Below, one piece after another: positions 16,277 through 25,589 of a DNA stretch of 64,000 nt. This DNA comes from Mesorhizobium qingshengii (GTDB lineage Bacteria > Pseudomonadota > Alphaproteobacteria > Rhizobiales > Rhizobiaceae), in assembly GCF_900103325.1 (NCBI RefSeq), contig NZ_FMXM01000008.1, positions 186,001-250,000 of the forward strand, read 5' to 3'. How positions within the stretch are numbered: the stretch's first letter is position 1; the number at the start of each line of letters is the position of its first letter. The position numbers and the translations under genes are program-made. Below the pieces are notes generated by a model that saw nothing but the letters and a program-made list of their open reading frames with translations, ran no database searches and was not told the origin of the DNA.

Positions 16277-17764
16277 ATGTCCTTTCAAAAACTCGATGAC
16301 CTCGGCCACAAACTCGAAGCGCTCGAGCATGCGCTGGCCATCCTCGGCGCCGATGAAGCGACCCATATGGCCGTCGGCGGCGGCGAGAAGCGCGCTGAGG
16401 CAATGGCGGCACTTGCCGGCATGTATCACACCAGGGCGACGGCGCCGGAAATCGCCGACTGGATCGTCGCCGCCGAAGGCGAGACGCTCGGCGAAGAGCA
16501 ACGGGCGGCTCTCGCCGAATTGCGGCGGCAATACACCAACCTGACCTGCCTGCCGGTCGAGTTCGTCGAACGGCAGACGACGGCGCGCATGCGTTGCGAG
16601 CAATTGTGGCGCGACCTGCGCGCCAAGAACGATTGGGCCGGCTTCCAGCCGGCGCTCGAGGGCGTGGTGGCGCTGGTGCGCGAGGAGGCCGCCTTGCGCG
16701 CCGACGTGCTCGGTCTCGCCCCCTATGACGCGCTCATGGAGCAGTACGACCCCGGCAACCGCGCCGCCGACATCACTCCTGTCTTCACCGACCTGAAAAC
16801 TTTCCTCAGGGGTTTCGTGCCCGAGGCGCTGGCGATGCAGGAAGCACGGTTGCGCAAACACCCGCTGAAGCCGCTTTCGGGGACCTATGCGATCGACCGG
16901 CAGCGCGAGCTCGGCCTTGCCATGATGGCGGCGGTCGGCTTCGATCTGACACACGGTTCGCTGTCGGTATCGCACCATCCCTTCTGCGGCGGCGTGCCGA
17001 GCGACGTGCGCATCACCACCCGCTACAAGACCTCCGACTTCCTGTCGGCGCTGATGGGCGTGCTGCACGAGACCGGCCATGCGCTCTACGAACAGAACCT
17101 GCCGAAGGCATGGTCGCACTGGCCGCTCGGCAAGGCGCGCGGCATGGCCGTGCATGAAAGCCAGAGCCTGTTCGTCGAAAAGCAGATCGGCCGCAACCCT
17201 GCCTTCTGGCGCTGGGCGCTGCCGGTGGTCGAAAGGCATCTCGGCGAAGCCTGGTCACTCGACGACATCCTGCCGCATGTGCATCGCGTCGAACGCGGCC
17301 TGATCCGTGTCGACGCCGACGAGGTGACCTATCCGCTGCATGTCATCCTGCGCTACGAGCTGGAGCAGGAGCTCGTCTCGGGCAGGCTGGAGGTGGCTGA
17401 CCTGCCTGAAGCCTGGGACGCCAAGATGCGCGACTATCTCGGGCTTTCCACCATCGACAATCCCGCCGACGGACCGATGCAGGACGTGCACTGGCCGGGT
17501 GCCGCCTTCGGCTACTTCCCCTCCTATACGCTGGGCGCGATGATGGCGGCCCAGCAATGGGCGGCGCTGACAAGGGACCATCCGTCCGCTGATGGCGACC
17601 TCGCCAAGGGAGATTTCGAGGCGATCAACGCCTGGCGGCGCGGGAGGATCTGGTCGCAAGGCTCGCGCTGGTCGACGCCGGACCTGCTCGAACGCGCCAC
17701 CGGTGAAAAGCTCAACGCCACGTATTTCACCGATCATCTGCGCAAACGGTATGGAAACGCGTGA
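16277..17764 (+). CDS. M32 family metallocarboxypeptidase
   Basis: 495 residues, the usual length of M32 (Taq-type) carboxypeptidases, cytoplasmic zinc enzymes that remove C-terminal residues from peptides. The zinc motif HETGH lies at 264-268 and the third ligand is probably E294 in AVHESQSLFVEKQIGR. Other M32 signatures such as DVRITTRYKTSDFLSALMG upstream of the zinc motif are present. The ATG at 16277 gives the family N-terminus. It stands alone and converges with an ABC exporter gene. Confidence 0.93.
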   Translation: MSFQKLDDLGHKLEALEHALAILGADEATHMAVGGGEKRAEAMAALAGMYHTRATAPEIADWIVAAEGETLGEEQRAALAELRRQYTNLTCLPVEFVERQTTARMRCEQLWRDLRAKNDWAGFQPALEGVVALVREEAALRADVLGLAPYDALMEQYDPGNRAADITPVFTDLKTFLRGFVPEALAMQEARLRKHPLKPLSGTYAIDRQRELGLAMMAAVGFDLTHGSLSVSHHPFCGGVPSDVRITTRYKTSDFLSALMGVLHETGHALYEQNLPKAWSHWPLGKARGMAVHESQSLFVEKQIGRNPAFWRWALPVVERHLGEAWSLDDILPHVHRVERGLIRVDADEVTYPLHVILRYELEQELVSGRLEVADLPEAWDAKMRDYLGLSTIDNPADGPMQDVHWPGAAFGYFPSYTLGAMMAAQQWAALTRDHPSADGDLAKGDFEAINAWRRGRIWSQGSRWSTPDLLERATGEKLNATYFTDHLRKRYGNA

Positions 17765-17800
17765 GCCTATGGGTGGAACCGCCAGGCCAATTGCGCCTGC

Positions 17801-19603
17801 CTACTCCGCCGCGCCCCTGAACGCGCTTGCACCGGTTTCGAACTGCAGCTTTGCCAGCCGCGCATAGATGCCGCCCTTGGCGACGAGGCTCTTGTGCGTG
17901 CCCTCCTCGACAATGCTGCCGCCGTCCATGACCAGGATCCTGTCGGCTTTCAGCACCGTTGCCAGGCGATGCGCGATGACGATGGTGGTGCGGCCCTGCA
18001 TCAGCCGCTCCAGCGCCATCTGCACCAGCGTCTCGCTTTCGGCGTCGAGCGCCGAAGTCGCCTCGTCGAGCAGCAGGATCGGTGCGTCGCGCAGGATGGC
18101 GCGGGCGATCGCCACCCGCTGGCGCTGGCCGCCTGACAGCGTCACGCCGCGCTCGCCGACCTGGCTGTCGTAGCCTTTTTCAAGCTTGAGGATGAACTCG
18201 TCGGCCAGCGCATCCTTGGCCGCCGCCTCGATCTCGGCCTCGCTGGCCCCCGGCCGGCCGAAGCCGATATTGTCGCGCGCGCTCGCCGCGAAGATGGTGA
18301 CATCCTGCGGCACGATGGCGATACGTTGCCTGACGGCGATGGGATCGGCCTCGCGCACGTCGACACCGTCGATCACGATCCTGCCGGTCTCGGGATCGTA
18401 GAAGCGCAGGATCAGTGAAAACACGGTGCTCTTGCCGGCCCCCGACGGACCGACGATCGCCACCGTCTCGCCGGGCTTCACCTGAAAGCTCAGGCCGTGG
18501 ACGGCGGCGCGGTCGGGCCTGGCCGGATACGAGAACGACACATCGTCGAAACTGATCGCGCCTCTCGCCTTCGCCGGCAGTGGCTGCGGAACGGCCGGCG
18601 CCAGGATCGCCGGCTTCTCGGCCAGGATCTCGGTCAGCCGTTCGGCGGCACCCGCTGCCTGGGCGAGTTCGCCCCACACTTCCGACAGCGCGCCGAGCGC
18701 GCCGGCGGCGAACACCGAATAGAGCAGGAACTGGCCGAGCGTGCCCGGCGACAGCGTGCCTTCGAGCACGTCGCGCGAGCCGAACCACAGCACCGCCACG
18801 ACAGAGGAAAAGATCATGAAGATGGCGAAGAAGGTGAGGAACGAGCGGGCAAAGATCGAGGCCCGAGCCGCCTCGAATGCGGCCTCCACGGCGGACGAAA
18901 AGCGGCCGGTGACCAGTCTTTCATTGGTGAAGGCCTGCAGCGTGCGCACCGCGCCGATCTGCTCGCTGGCATAGGCTGTCGCATTGGCCAGCGTGTCCTG
19001 CGCCAGCCGTGATTTGCGCCGCACCGAGCGACCGAAGGCGACCAGCGGCAACACGATGACCGGGATCGCGGCGATGACCAGGCCCGACAGCTTCGGGCTG
19101 GTGAAGACCATCATCGCCACGGCGCCAAGGCCGAGGATGACGTTGCGCAGCGCCACCGAAGCGGTCGCCCCCACAGCCGACTTGATTTGCGTCGTGTCGG
19201 CGGCGAGCCGCGACACGATCTCTCCCGATTGCGCGGTGTCGAAGAAGGATGGCGACAGGGTCGTCACATGGCTGAACACGTCGCTGCGGATGTCGGCGAC
19301 AACGCGCTCGCCGAGCGTAATGACGAAATAGTAACGGCAGGCCGACGCAGCCGCCAGCACAGCGGCCATCACCACCAGCATGCCGAAATATTCGGCGATG
19401 AAACTGGAATCCGACGCCGAAAAGCCGTGGTCGATCATCCGCCTCACCGCCAGCGGCAAGGCCAGCGTCGTCGCCGCCGCAACGGCTAGCGAGATGACCG
19501 CGCCAATGACCATTTTCCGGTAGCGGGTGAGATAGGGGAACAGGCGCCTGAGCGGCTTGAGCGAGCGTCGGCGCTCGTCTGCATCGCCACTGATATCCGC
19601 CAT
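17801..19603 (-). CDS. ABC exporter, fused membrane and ATPase domains (MsbA/multidrug type)
   Basis: 600 residues. A six-helix exporter membrane domain (about 25-305) precedes an ATPase domain (about 345-585) with Walker A GPSGAGKS, signature [16 protein letters not shown] and Walker [13 protein letters not shown], then the H-loop IAHRLATV. It works as a homodimer or heterodimer in the inner membrane; lipids or hydrophobic compounds are plausible substrates. An ATG nine codons upstream exists, but the ATG at 19603 follows GAGGAAA and is preferred. It diverges from rpmE, an arrangement seen in other rhizobia. Confidence 0.88.
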   Translation of the reverse strand: MADISGDADERRRSLKPLRRLFPYLTRYRKMVIGAVISLAVAAATTLALPLAVRRMIDHGFSASDSSFIAEYFGMLVVMAAVLAAASACRYYFVITLGERVVADIRSDVFSHVTTLSPSFFDTAQSGEIVSRLAADTTQIKSAVGATASVALRNVILGLGAVAMMVFTSPKLSGLVIAAIPVIVLPLVAFGRSVRRKSRLAQDTLANATAYASEQIGAVRTLQAFTNERLVTGRFSSAVEAAFEAARASIFARSFLTFFAIFMIFSSVVAVLWFGSRDVLEGTLSPGTLGQFLLYSVFAAGALGALSEVWGELAQAAGAAERLTEILAEKPAILAPAVPQPLPAKARGAISFDDVSFSYPARPDRAAVHGLSFQVKPGETVAIVGPSGAGKSTVFSLILRFYDPETGRIVIDGVDVREADPIAVRQRIAIVPQDVTIFAASARDNIGFGRPGASEAEIEAAAKDALADEFILKLEKGYDSQVGERGVTLSGGQRQRVAIARAILRDAPILLLDEATSALDAESETLVQMALERLMQGRTTIVIAHRLATVLKADRILVMDGGSIVEEGTHKSLVAKGGIYARLAKLQFETGASAFRGAAE

Positions 19604-19659
19604 GACCGTTTCCTCTGGCCCCTTTTGCATTGCGCCACCAATATGCGCCTGCCGCGGCC

Positions 19660-19688
19660 TTGTGATTCAATTCCGGCTGATGTATAGG
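19660..19688 (+). promoter_or_regulatory. Sigma-70 type promoter of rpmE
   Basis: TTGTGA (19660-19665), 17 bp, TATAGG (19683-19688) with TG before the -10. It leaves a leader of about 110 bp before the rpmE ATG. Confidence 0.55.
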
Positions 19689-19705
19689 CTCGCCGACCGT
19701 TTTAG

Positions 19706-19734
19706 AAGCCGTGGCTCCTCAATAGCTGCGGCTT
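19706..19734 (+). promoter_or_regulatory. Leader hairpin upstream of rpmE
   Basis: AAGCCG-TG-GCT, seven-base loop, AGC-TG-CGGCTT, a nine-pair stem with a symmetric TG/TG internal loop inside the predicted rpmE leader. Ribosomal protein leaders often carry autoregulatory structures; this one is unassigned. Confidence 0.4.
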
Positions 19735-19805
19735 CGAGTTTTAAAAAGGGGCGCATCGACGCAGGCTTTTGCCCGTCAGCAGCGCCGGCAGCCAGGAACA
19801 AAGCC

Positions 19806-20027
19806 ATGAAGACCGACATCCACCCCGACTACCACACCATCAAGGTCGTCATGACCGATGGCACCGAATACATGACCCGTTCGACCTGGGGCAAGGAAGG
19901 CGATACGATGAACCTCGATATCGACCCGACCACCCACCCGGCCTGGACCGGCGGCCAGCAGACCCTGCTCGACCGCGGCGGCCGCCTGTCCAAGTTCAAG
20001 AAGCGCTTCGAAGGTTTCGGCCTCTAA
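19806..20027 (+). CDS. rpmE: 50S ribosomal protein L31
   Basis: 73 residues. L31 binds the 50S central protuberance and bridges to the 30S subunit. It begins [20 protein letters not shown] and ends with [13 protein letters not shown]. The zinc-binding cysteines of the C+ form are missing, so this is the zinc-independent form common in rhizobia. The ATG at 19806 is the only start giving the family N-terminus. It is followed by a palindromic repeat and a strong terminator, so the transcript is probably monocistronic. Confidence 0.95.
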   Translation: MKTDIHPDYHTIKVVMTDGTEYMTRSTWGKEGDTMNLDIDPTTHPAWTGGQQTLLDRGGRLSKFKKRFEGFGL

Positions 20028-20077
20028 GCGCATGTCGTCCAAAAGTGCGAAGCGGTTTTGGGATAACGACTTGCACA
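20028..20077. repeat. Short palindromic repeat (family B), copy 2
   Basis: GCATGTCGTCCAAAAGTGC on the left is complementary in outline to CGGTTTTGGGATAACGAC on the right. It starts immediately after the rpmE stop codon and precedes the terminator. Confidence 0.75.
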
Positions 20078-20115
20078 ATGTAAGAACCTAAGCCACTCCG
20101 GCCTTGTCGCAGATC

Positions 20116-20143
20116 AAAAACCCGCCTCGTGGCGGGTTTTTTT
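20116..20143 (+). terminator. Rho-independent terminator of rpmE
   Basis: AAAAACCCGCC-TCGT-GGCGGGTTTTTTT, a GC stem flanked by A and T runs; it could work in both directions. Confidence 0.9.
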
Positions 20144-20170
20144 GTCTGCCGCCGGAGGCTCGGCCTTTCC

Positions 20171-20800
20171 CTACTCGGTCAGCAATTCCCGCAGCGCCAT
20201 GCGCTTGTAGGCGGCGACGAGCCTGTCGCCCTCTTGCCGCTCGACGGAGACCGCCAGCCGCATGGCGGCCTCGCCCATTTGCCAGACGAGAAATGCCATG
20301 GTTTCCAGCGCCACCGGATCGGCCGCCGGCCGCAGCCGCTTCAGCACGGCGGTGAGGAACTCGGCATTGGCCCGGCTGTCGGCAAGCTCGAGCTGGCGCA
20401 GCGCCTTGTCGGCCTGCGTGCCCGACCAGATATCGCGCATCACCGGCTCGGCCAGGAACAGCCGGTAGTAGATATCGACCAGCTCCGAAAACGCTTGGCC
20501 AAGGCCTTCGGCGTCGCGGACATCAGCAAGCGCCGCTGAAATACAGGCCTGGCCCTCGGTGGTGTGGCGTTCGGCCAGCGCCCAGATGATCGCCCGCTTG
20601 TCGGGAAAGAACTGGTAGAGCGAACCGATCGACACCCCCGCCCGTTCCGCCACTTCACCCATGCGCATGGCATCGCTGCCTTGCTCGGCGATCAACTGCG
20701 AGGCAGCCGCCAGCATGCGCTCGACCCGTTCGCGGCTGCGCTGCTGGCTCGGCGCCCGGCGCGGTGAAGCGATCTGCTCGTTGGCCGGTGCGCCTTCCAT
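20171..20800 (-). CDS. TetR family transcriptional regulator
   Basis: 209 residues. The N-terminal TetR helix-turn-helix is clear: RVERMLAAASQLIAEQGSDA, then MGEVAERAGVSIGSLYQFFP with the family KRAIIWALAERH after it. The C-terminal ligand domain is helical and unassigned. The ATG at 20800 with GGAG eight bases upstream is preferred over a TTG five codons earlier. It diverges from a DUF1772 membrane-protein gene; a palindrome sits over the predicted start of that transcript, so repression of the neighbour is likely. Confidence 0.85.
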   Translation of the reverse strand: MEGAPANEQIASPRRAPSQQRSRERVERMLAAASQLIAEQGSDAMRMGEVAERAGVSIGSLYQFFPDKRAIIWALAERHTTEGQACISAALADVRDAEGLGQAFSELVDIYYRLFLAEPVMRDIWSGTQADKALRQLELADSRANAEFLTAVLKRLRPAADPVALETMAFLVWQMGEAAMRLAVSVERQEGDRLVAAYKRMALRELLTE

Positions 20801-20840
20801 GACTGTCTCCAACAAACGCGCCCATCATCCGGAAAATGGC

Positions 20841-20898
20841 TTGACGGGAAAAATACGAGGGTTTATCACGTTTTGCAAATGTGAGGATTACTCATATT
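20841..20898 (+). promoter_or_regulatory. Promoter and TetR-type operator of the DUF1772 gene
   Basis: A -35 TTGACG (20841-20846) and -10 TATCAC (20864-20869) are spaced by 17 bp. Directly downstream lies the palindrome AATGTGAG-GATTA-CTCATATT (20878-20898, seven of eight paired), placed where bound repressor would block transcription. Confidence 0.5.
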
Positions 20899-20933
20899 TT
20901 AAAGCGCGGGAACCTGAAACTGGAGCAACTGAC

Positions 20934-21413
20934 GTGATCACGAAACTTCTCCCCACCCTGATCTTTTTCGCCGCAATCGGCGCGGGCGTCGTCGGCGGCG
21001 TGTTCTTCGCATTCTCCAATTTCGTCATGCCGGCGCTCGCCCGCCTGCCGGCGGCGGGCGGCATCGCCGCGATGAATTCGATCAACATCACCGTCTTCAC
21101 GCCGACATTCATGACCGCGCTGTTCGGCACCGGCCTGGTCTGCCTCGTGCTTATCGCCGGCGCGATCCTCGGCTGGAGCCAGCAGGGCTCGTTCTGGCTG
21201 CTCGCCGGCGCCCTGATCTACCTCGTCGGCAACCCGATCGTGACCATGGTCTTCAACGTGCCGCTCAACGATGCGCTGGCGGCAGTCGATCCCGCCAGCA
21301 GCAATGGCGCCACTGTCTGGACTACTTATCTCAGGGATTGGGTCATGTGGAACCACGTCCGCGCCGTCACTGCCATCGTGGCTCTTGGCTGCTTCATCTT
21401 CGCATGGCGGTGA
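20934..21413 (+). CDS. DUF1772 family membrane protein
   Basis: 159 residues with four transmembrane helices (about 5-28, 55-75, 82-104 and 138-158). The N-terminal GVVGGVFFAFSNFVMPALAR and the central NITVFTPTFMTALFGTG-like segment are typical of DUF1772, a family that includes fungal anthrone oxygenase-like proteins; bacterial members have no proven activity. The GTG at 20934 follows TGGAG. The divergent TetR gene probably controls it. A family A repeat follows. Confidence 0.7.
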   Translation: MITKLLPTLIFFAAIGAGVVGGVFFAFSNFVMPALARLPAAGGIAAMNSINITVFTPTFMTALFGTGLVCLVLIAGAILGWSQQGSFWLLAGALIYLVGNPIVTMVFNVPLNDALAAVDPASSNGATVWTTYLRDWVMWNHVRAVTAIVALGCFIFAWR

Positions 21414-21454
21414 GCATCACCATCGAAGCCAAAACCCCGTTCTCTCACGCTTGA

Positions 21455-21598
21455 AAGGTGTGTTGAGATTCAGGTCAGGCCGAGTCGAAAGCGGCGATTT
21501 CCGAGAACCGGAGCGGAGCGTACTTAAAGTACGTGAGCACCGGAAGCGCAGGAAAGCACCGTTTGCAGACCGGCCTCACCTGAATATCAATACACCTT
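21455..21598. repeat. 145-bp inverted-repeat element (family A), copy 3
   Basis: Long outer inverted repeat of about 28 bp with 25 matches (starts AAGGTGTGTTGAGATTCAGG, ends in its near complement ...CAATACACCTT). The centre CCGAGAACCGGAGCGGAGCG, the palindrome GTACTTAAAGTAC and GTGAGCACCGGAAGCGCAGG match the other copies. Its right end overlaps the TAA stop codon of the SelW-like gene (21597-21599). Confidence 0.85.
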
Positions 21599-21950
21599 AG
21601 GCGGGATCTTTTGACTTGTGACCCTTGCGGTCGGAATGGCCGAGATCGCGATCCGGGTCGATGACATCGCGGACCAGCTGCTTGAGCTTGGCCGCGTCCG
21701 GGAAACCGCCGTCACGCTTGCGGTCCCAGACCAGCACGTCGTTGCAGGAAATGGTGAAGATGCCGCCGGTGCCGGGCACCAGCGTCACTTCGCCGAGATC
21801 CGTGCCGAAGGTTGAGAGCAGTTCCTGCGCCATCCAGCCAGCGCGCAACAGCCACTGGCACTGCGTGCAATAGGTGATGCGGATGGCGGGCAACCGCTTT
21901 TCGACTGCGCCGGACTGAACGTCGCCCATGCCTGGCTCAGCTTCGCTCAT
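21597..21950 (-). CDS. SelT/SelW/SelH family (Rdx) selenoprotein-like, cysteine form
   Basis: 117 residues. A thioredoxin-like short domain carries the redox motif CTQC at residues 28-31 in [20 protein letters not shown], where animal SelW has Cys-x-x-Sec. The second half [20 protein letters not shown] is also typical. Bacterial Rdx proteins are thought to be small oxidoreductases; the substrate is unknown. The gene overlaps the yebC stop codon by four bases (ATGA), so the two are translationally coupled. Its stop codon overlaps a repeat element. Confidence 0.82.
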   Translation of the reverse strand: MSEAEPGMGDVQSGAVEKRLPAIRITYCTQCQWLLRAGWMAQELLSTFGTDLGEVTLVPGTGGIFTISCNDVLVWDRKRDGGFPDAAKLKQLVRDVIDPDRDLGHSDRKGHKSKDPA

Positions 21951-22696
21951 GCCGCGCTGAGCTTGGCCATTGTCTCGTCGTCGACTTCGAAGTTGGCGTA
22001 GACGCTCTGGACGTCGTCGTCGTCCTCGAGCGTGGCGACCAGCTTCATCAGCGATTGTGCCCGCTCTTCGTCGACCGGAACATTGTTCTGCGGCCTCCAG
22101 ATCGGCTTCACCGATTCAGCCTCGCCGAGCGCGCCTTCAAGCGCCTTCGACACCTCGCCGAGATTTTCGAAGGCGCAATAGATCGTGTGGCCTTCTTCAT
22201 CCGACTCCACATCGTCGGCACCGGCTTCGATCGCCGCGTCCATCACCTTGTCGGCGCTGCCGGCCGATGCCGGATAATAGATCTCGCCGGCACGGTCCCA
22301 CATGAACGACACCGAACCGGTTTCGCCGAGCGCGCCGCCGGCCTTGGTGAAGGCGGCGCGGACGTTCGACGCCGAGCGGTTGCGGTTGTCGGTCAAAGCT
22401 TCGACGATGACGGCGACGCCACCCGGACCGTAGCCCTCGTAGCGCACGGCTTCGTAATTCTCGGCATCACCCATCGAGGCCTTGTTGATGGCGCGCTGGA
22501 TGTTGTCCTTCGGCATCGACACCGCCTTGGCGTTCTGCACGGCAAGGCGCAGGCGCGGGTTCATCGATGGATCGGGCGTGCCGCTCTTGGCGGCAACGGT
22601 GATTTCGCGCGCCAGCTTGGAAAACATTTTCGACCGCACCGCGTCCTGACGGCCCTTGCGGTGCATGATGTTCTTGAACTGTGAATGGCCAGCCAT
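21947..22696 (-). CDS. YebC/PmpR family DNA-binding protein
   Basis: 249 residues, the full family length. It begins [19 protein letters not shown], followed by [17 protein letters not shown] and [20 protein letters not shown], all diagnostic. Members are described as transcriptional regulators, and YebC-type proteins have more recently been linked to relief of ribosome stalling at proline runs. It is coupled to the SelW-like gene downstream. In related genomes yebC often precedes ruvC; here it does not. Confidence 0.93.
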   Translation of the reverse strand: MAGHSQFKNIMHRKGRQDAVRSKMFSKLAREITVAAKSGTPDPSMNPRLRLAVQNAKAVSMPKDNIQRAINKASMGDAENYEAVRYEGYGPGGVAVIVEALTDNRNRSASNVRAAFTKAGGALGETGSVSFMWDRAGEIYYPASAGSADKVMDAAIEAGADDVESDEEGHTIYCAFENLGEVSKALEGALGEAESVKPIWRPQNNVPVDEERAQSLMKLVATLEDDDDVQSVYANFEVDDETMAKLSAA

Positions 22697-22907
22697 GGCA
22701 CCCCTGTCGTGTTCGGCTAGAGCATCCCGCAGCCAGGTAGATCACCTCGCCTTTTGCAAAATGCTCGAATTCAAATTTCAAAGCGTCCTTGATGCGTCCC
22801 GAGGACGTATGGCGCTCTCTGTCGGAATGGCCGGCTTATAGATAAATCGGCTCAATTCGTCCAGCCGCACCGCGCACAGGGCGCATGACAGGGGCTGCTC
22901 CAGTCGC

Positions 22908-23231
22908 TCACGCCTCCAGATCGGACTTCAGCCGGTCGATGATGCTGAGCGCATGGCCGGCATACTGACTGATCCAACGGTCGTGGATCCGCTTGATCGG
23001 CAGCGCGTTGAGATGGTTCCAGCGCTCGCGCCCGTCGCGGCGCACGACAATCAGATCAGCCTCTTCCAGCACCTTGAGATGCAGCATGACGGTGCAGCGA
23101 TCGATATCGGGGAAGGCGTCGCACAGCATGCCGGTGGTCTTCGCCGTGTCCTTCAGCTGATCCAGTATTTCGCGCCGGCGTGGGTGGGCCAGCGCCTTGA
23201 AAACATTGTCGTCTTGCGATCGGCTTGACAT
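22908..23231 (-). CDS. ArsR family transcriptional regulator
   Basis: 107 residues, a winged helix-turn-helix with VFKALAHPRRREILDQLKD and CTVMLHLKVLEEADLIVVRR. No metal-binding cysteine pair of the ArsR/SmtB type is evident, so it is probably of the group that controls AHSA1-type (SRPBCC) proteins. It diverges from the SRPBCC gene at 23283. A perfect palindrome covers its start codon region, suggesting autoregulation and control of the neighbour. Confidence 0.85.
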   Translation of the reverse strand: MSSRSQDDNVFKALAHPRRREILDQLKDTAKTTGMLCDAFPDIDRCTVMLHLKVLEEADLIVVRRDGRERWNHLNALPIKRIHDRWISQYAGHALSIIDRLKSDLEA

Positions 23232-23249
23232 GTTATATTTCTATAACAT
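23230..23249. promoter_or_regulatory. ArsR-type operator between divergent genes
   Basis: Perfect palindrome ATGTTATA-TTTC-TATAACAT. It overlaps the arsR start codon on the minus strand and follows a TTGACA (23224-23229) that can serve as -35 for the SRPBCC operon. Confidence 0.6.
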
Positions 23250-23282
23250 ATCGTTCGATGGAGCAAGGAAGGAGCTGTGGAT

Positions 23283-23765
23283 ATGTCACTCGGATTCAGG
23301 GTTTCCGGACGCATCGGCAGGCCGGTCGCCGAAGTCTTCGACGCCGTCGTCAACCCGAAGAAGCTCAGCGGCTATTTCACCACCATCGGCGGCGCCAGCG
23401 CGCCACTGGAGGTCGGCGCCGGAGTCGTCTGGTGGGGCAAAGTACCGGTCGAGGTCGACGAAGTGGTCAAGGACAGCCGCATCGTGCTGCGCTGGGATGC
23501 CACCGACGCCGACGGTAAGCCGGCCTACAAGACGCGCATCGAGATGAATTTCGAGCCGCTCGACGATGGCGGCACCTTCGTCACCATCGCCGAGAGCGGG
23601 TGGCAGGAAGGCGCGGCCGGGCTGAAGAAATCCTACCTCAACTGCGAAGGCTGGTCGCAGATGCTGGCCTGCATGAAGGCCTATGTCGAATACGGTATCA
23701 ATTTGCGCGACGGCTATTACCGCAGCGAGATGAAGGGCGAACCCGCCAACGAGACCAACATCTGA
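23283..23765 (+). CDS. SRPBCC (AHSA1-like) domain protein
   Basis: 160 residues of the START/Bet v1-like AHSA1 fold: FRVSGRIGRPVAEVFDAVVN at the start, a central beta sheet, and the C-terminal helix with GWSQMLACMKAYVEYG. AHSA1-type bacterial proteins bind hydrophobic ligands and are often paired with ArsR regulators. The ATG at 23283, nine bases after AGGAGC, is preferred over a GTG two codons upstream. First gene of a small operon with the VOC gene, 17 bp downstream. Confidence 0.8.
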   Translation: MSLGFRVSGRIGRPVAEVFDAVVNPKKLSGYFTTIGGASAPLEVGAGVVWWGKVPVEVDEVVKDSRIVLRWDATDADGKPAYKTRIEMNFEPLDDGGTFVTIAESGWQEGAAGLKKSYLNCEGWSQMLACMKAYVEYGINLRDGYYRSEMKGEPANETNI

Positions 23766-23782
23766 GTGACGGAGGTAAAGCG

Positions 23783-24175
23783 ATGAAGAAAGTGACGCCA
23801 TTCCTGATGTTCGAGGGCAAGGCCGAGGAGGCAATGACCCTCTATTGCGAGACCATTCCCGACAGCAGCGTCCTTGACGTCACGCGTTACGGCCCCGGCG
23901 AAGACGGCCCGCAAGGAACGGTCAAGCTGGCGCGTGTCTCCATCGCTGGCCTGGAAGTCATGGTCTACAACAGCCCCGTACACCATGCCTTCACGTTCAC
24001 GCCGTCGGTCTCGTTGTATGTGGACTGTTCCTCCGAAGAGGAGCTGAACCGCATTGTCGAGACGCTGGCAAAGGATGGCGGGTTCCTGATGCCGCCCGAC
24101 AACTACGGCTTCAGCCGCCGTTTTGCATGGCTCAACGACAAGTTCGGCGTCTCCTGGCAGGTCAACCTGGCATAG
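23783..24175 (+). CDS. VOC superfamily (PhnB-like) protein
   Basis: 130 residues. The N-terminus MKKVTPFLMFEGKAEEAMTL and the C-terminal FAWLNDKFGVSWQVNL are typical of the PhnB-like branch of the glyoxalase/vicinal oxygen chelate fold. The motif GLEVMVYNSP suggests the family beta strand. Substrate unknown. The ATG at 23783 follows GGAGGTAAAG, a strong ribosome-binding site. It lies between two SRPBCC genes, all in the same direction. Confidence 0.8.
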   Translation: MKKVTPFLMFEGKAEEAMTLYCETIPDSSVLDVTRYGPGEDGPQGTVKLARVSIAGLEVMVYNSPVHHAFTFTPSVSLYVDCSSEEELNRIVETLAKDGGFLMPPDNYGFSRRFAWLNDKFGVSWQVNLA

Positions 24176-24255
24176 CGAGCTGGACAGCAGGAGGCCGGTA
24201 AGCACGGGGGCTGACCGCCGGACAAACCAGGGACTGTCTATCGAAGGAAGTTGCC

Positions 24256-24723
24256 ATGGAAATCCACGAAACGCCGACCGCCGAAGCCGGCATGCTGATC
24301 CGGCGGCCTGTCGCCGACGTGTTCGAGGCCATCGTCGATCCGGCCGTCACCACGAAATTCTGGTTCACCCACGGCAGCGGCCGGCTGGATAGCGGCAAGG
24401 ACGTTCGGTGGGAATGGCGCATGTACGACGTCTCGACGACGGTCGTTGTCAGCGACATCGTCGCGAACGAAAAGATCGTCATGCAATGGAGCGATCCGCC
24501 GACCACCGTGGTCTGGACCTTCACCAAAATGCCAGGCGAAGCGACCTTTCTCGAGGTTCGCAACTTCGGCTTCGCCGGCAATGGCGACGAGCAGGTGAAA
24601 GAGGCCATCGGTTCAACCGGTGGCTTCTCGCTCGTGCTGGCCGGCGCCAAGGCCTGGCTGGAGCAGGGTCTGACGCTGGGCCTGATCGGCGACCGCCACC
24701 CGAAGGGTGTGCCGGGGCATTAG
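24256..24723 (+). CDS. SRPBCC (AHSA1-like) domain protein
   Basis: 155 residues, a second AHSA1-like protein: AGMLIRRPVADVFEAIVDPA, then KFWFTHGSGRLDSGKDVRWE, with the closing helix FSLVLAGAKAWLEQGLTLGL. It resembles the first SRPBCC protein of the cluster only in fold. The ATG at 24256 follows AAGGAAG. Last gene of the ArsR-SRPBCC-VOC-SRPBCC cluster; it converges with terC-like gene. Confidence 0.8.
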   Translation: MEIHETPTAEAGMLIRRPVADVFEAIVDPAVTTKFWFTHGSGRLDSGKDVRWEWRMYDVSTTVVVSDIVANEKIVMQWSDPPTTVVWTFTKMPGEATFLEVRNFGFAGNGDEQVKEAIGSTGGFSLVLAGAKAWLEQGLTLGLIGDRHPKGVPGH

Positions 24724-24744
24724 GTTTGCCCTGGCGGACCAGCC

Positions 24745-25512
24745 TCAATGTCCGTCGCCGGACTTCGCCTTCCTGCGCTGTCGCGCCAGCATGTTGAGCC
24801 CCTCGACCAGCGCCGAGAAACCCATGGCCGCGTATATGTAGCCCTTGGGCACGTGATAGCCCATGCCGTCGGCGATCAGCGTCATGCCGATCATCAAAAG
24901 GAAGCCCAGCGCCAGCATGACGATGCTCGGATTCCTGGCAATGAAGTCCGCCAGCGGCCCCGCCGCCAGCATCATCACGCTGACCGCGACGATCACCGCG
25001 ATATACATGATGGCGATCTCGTCGGTCATGCCGACGGCGGTGATGATCGAATCGATCGAGAAGACGAGGTCGAGCAACAGGATCTGAAAGATCGCGCCGG
25101 CAAGGCTGATCTGCAGCGTCTCGCCCAGCATCGTGTCCTTGTGGTCGTCGGGATCGACCGTGTGATGGATTTCCTTGGTCGCCTTCCAGACCAGGAACAG
25201 GCCGCCGGCGATCAGGATCAGGTCGCGCCAGGAAAAACCGTGGCCGAACGCAGTGAATACCGGCATCGTCAGTTGGACGATGACCGAGATGGTGGCGAGC
25301 AGCACCAGCCGCATGATCAGCGCCGCCGAGATGCCGAGCCGGCGGGCTCGGGCGCGTTGCGCCTCCGGCAATTTGTTGGTCAGGATCGAGATGAAGATCA
25401 GATTGTCGATGCCGAGCACGATCTCCAGCACCACCAGCGTCAGCAGCGCGACCCAGGCCGTCGGGTCGGAAACGAATTGAAAATGCGGCGCGAAAAATCC
25501 GATAAGCTGCAT
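24745..25512 (-). CDS. TerC family integral membrane protein
   Basis: 255 residues with about seven transmembrane helices. Both acidic TerC signatures are present: [17 protein letters not shown] at about 29-45 and [18 protein letters not shown] at about 123-140. TerC was named for tellurite resistance; several members export manganese. A yybP-ykoY type manganese riboswitch was not seen upstream, and the substrate is open. It follows the YmdB-like gene in the same direction. Confidence 0.85.
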   Translation of the reverse strand: MQLIGFFAPHFQFVSDPTAWVALLTLVVLEIVLGIDNLIFISILTNKLPEAQRARARRLGISAALIMRLVLLATISVIVQLTMPVFTAFGHGFSWRDLILIAGGLFLVWKATKEIHHTVDPDDHKDTMLGETLQISLAGAIFQILLLDLVFSIDSIITAVGMTDEIAIMYIAVIVAVSVMMLAAGPLADFIARNPSIVMLALGFLLMIGMTLIADGMGYHVPKGYIYAAMGFSALVEGLNMLARQRRKAKSGDGH

Positions 25513-25589
25513 GGAGGTCGTTGTCCCCTCTTGTAACGATCTAGAGCAGTGTCGCCGGCAGTTAGGTACTGCACACGCCTATATCAATG

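Noticed and set aside
22717..22767. Further palindromic repeat upstream of yebC
   Set aside because: Only the GAGCAT / ATGCTC ends match; the centre does not pair, so it is too weak to list.
25513..25589. Manganese riboswitch (yybP-ykoY) before the terC-like gene
   Set aside because: The space is only about 77 bp and lacks the conserved paired regions of that riboswitch.
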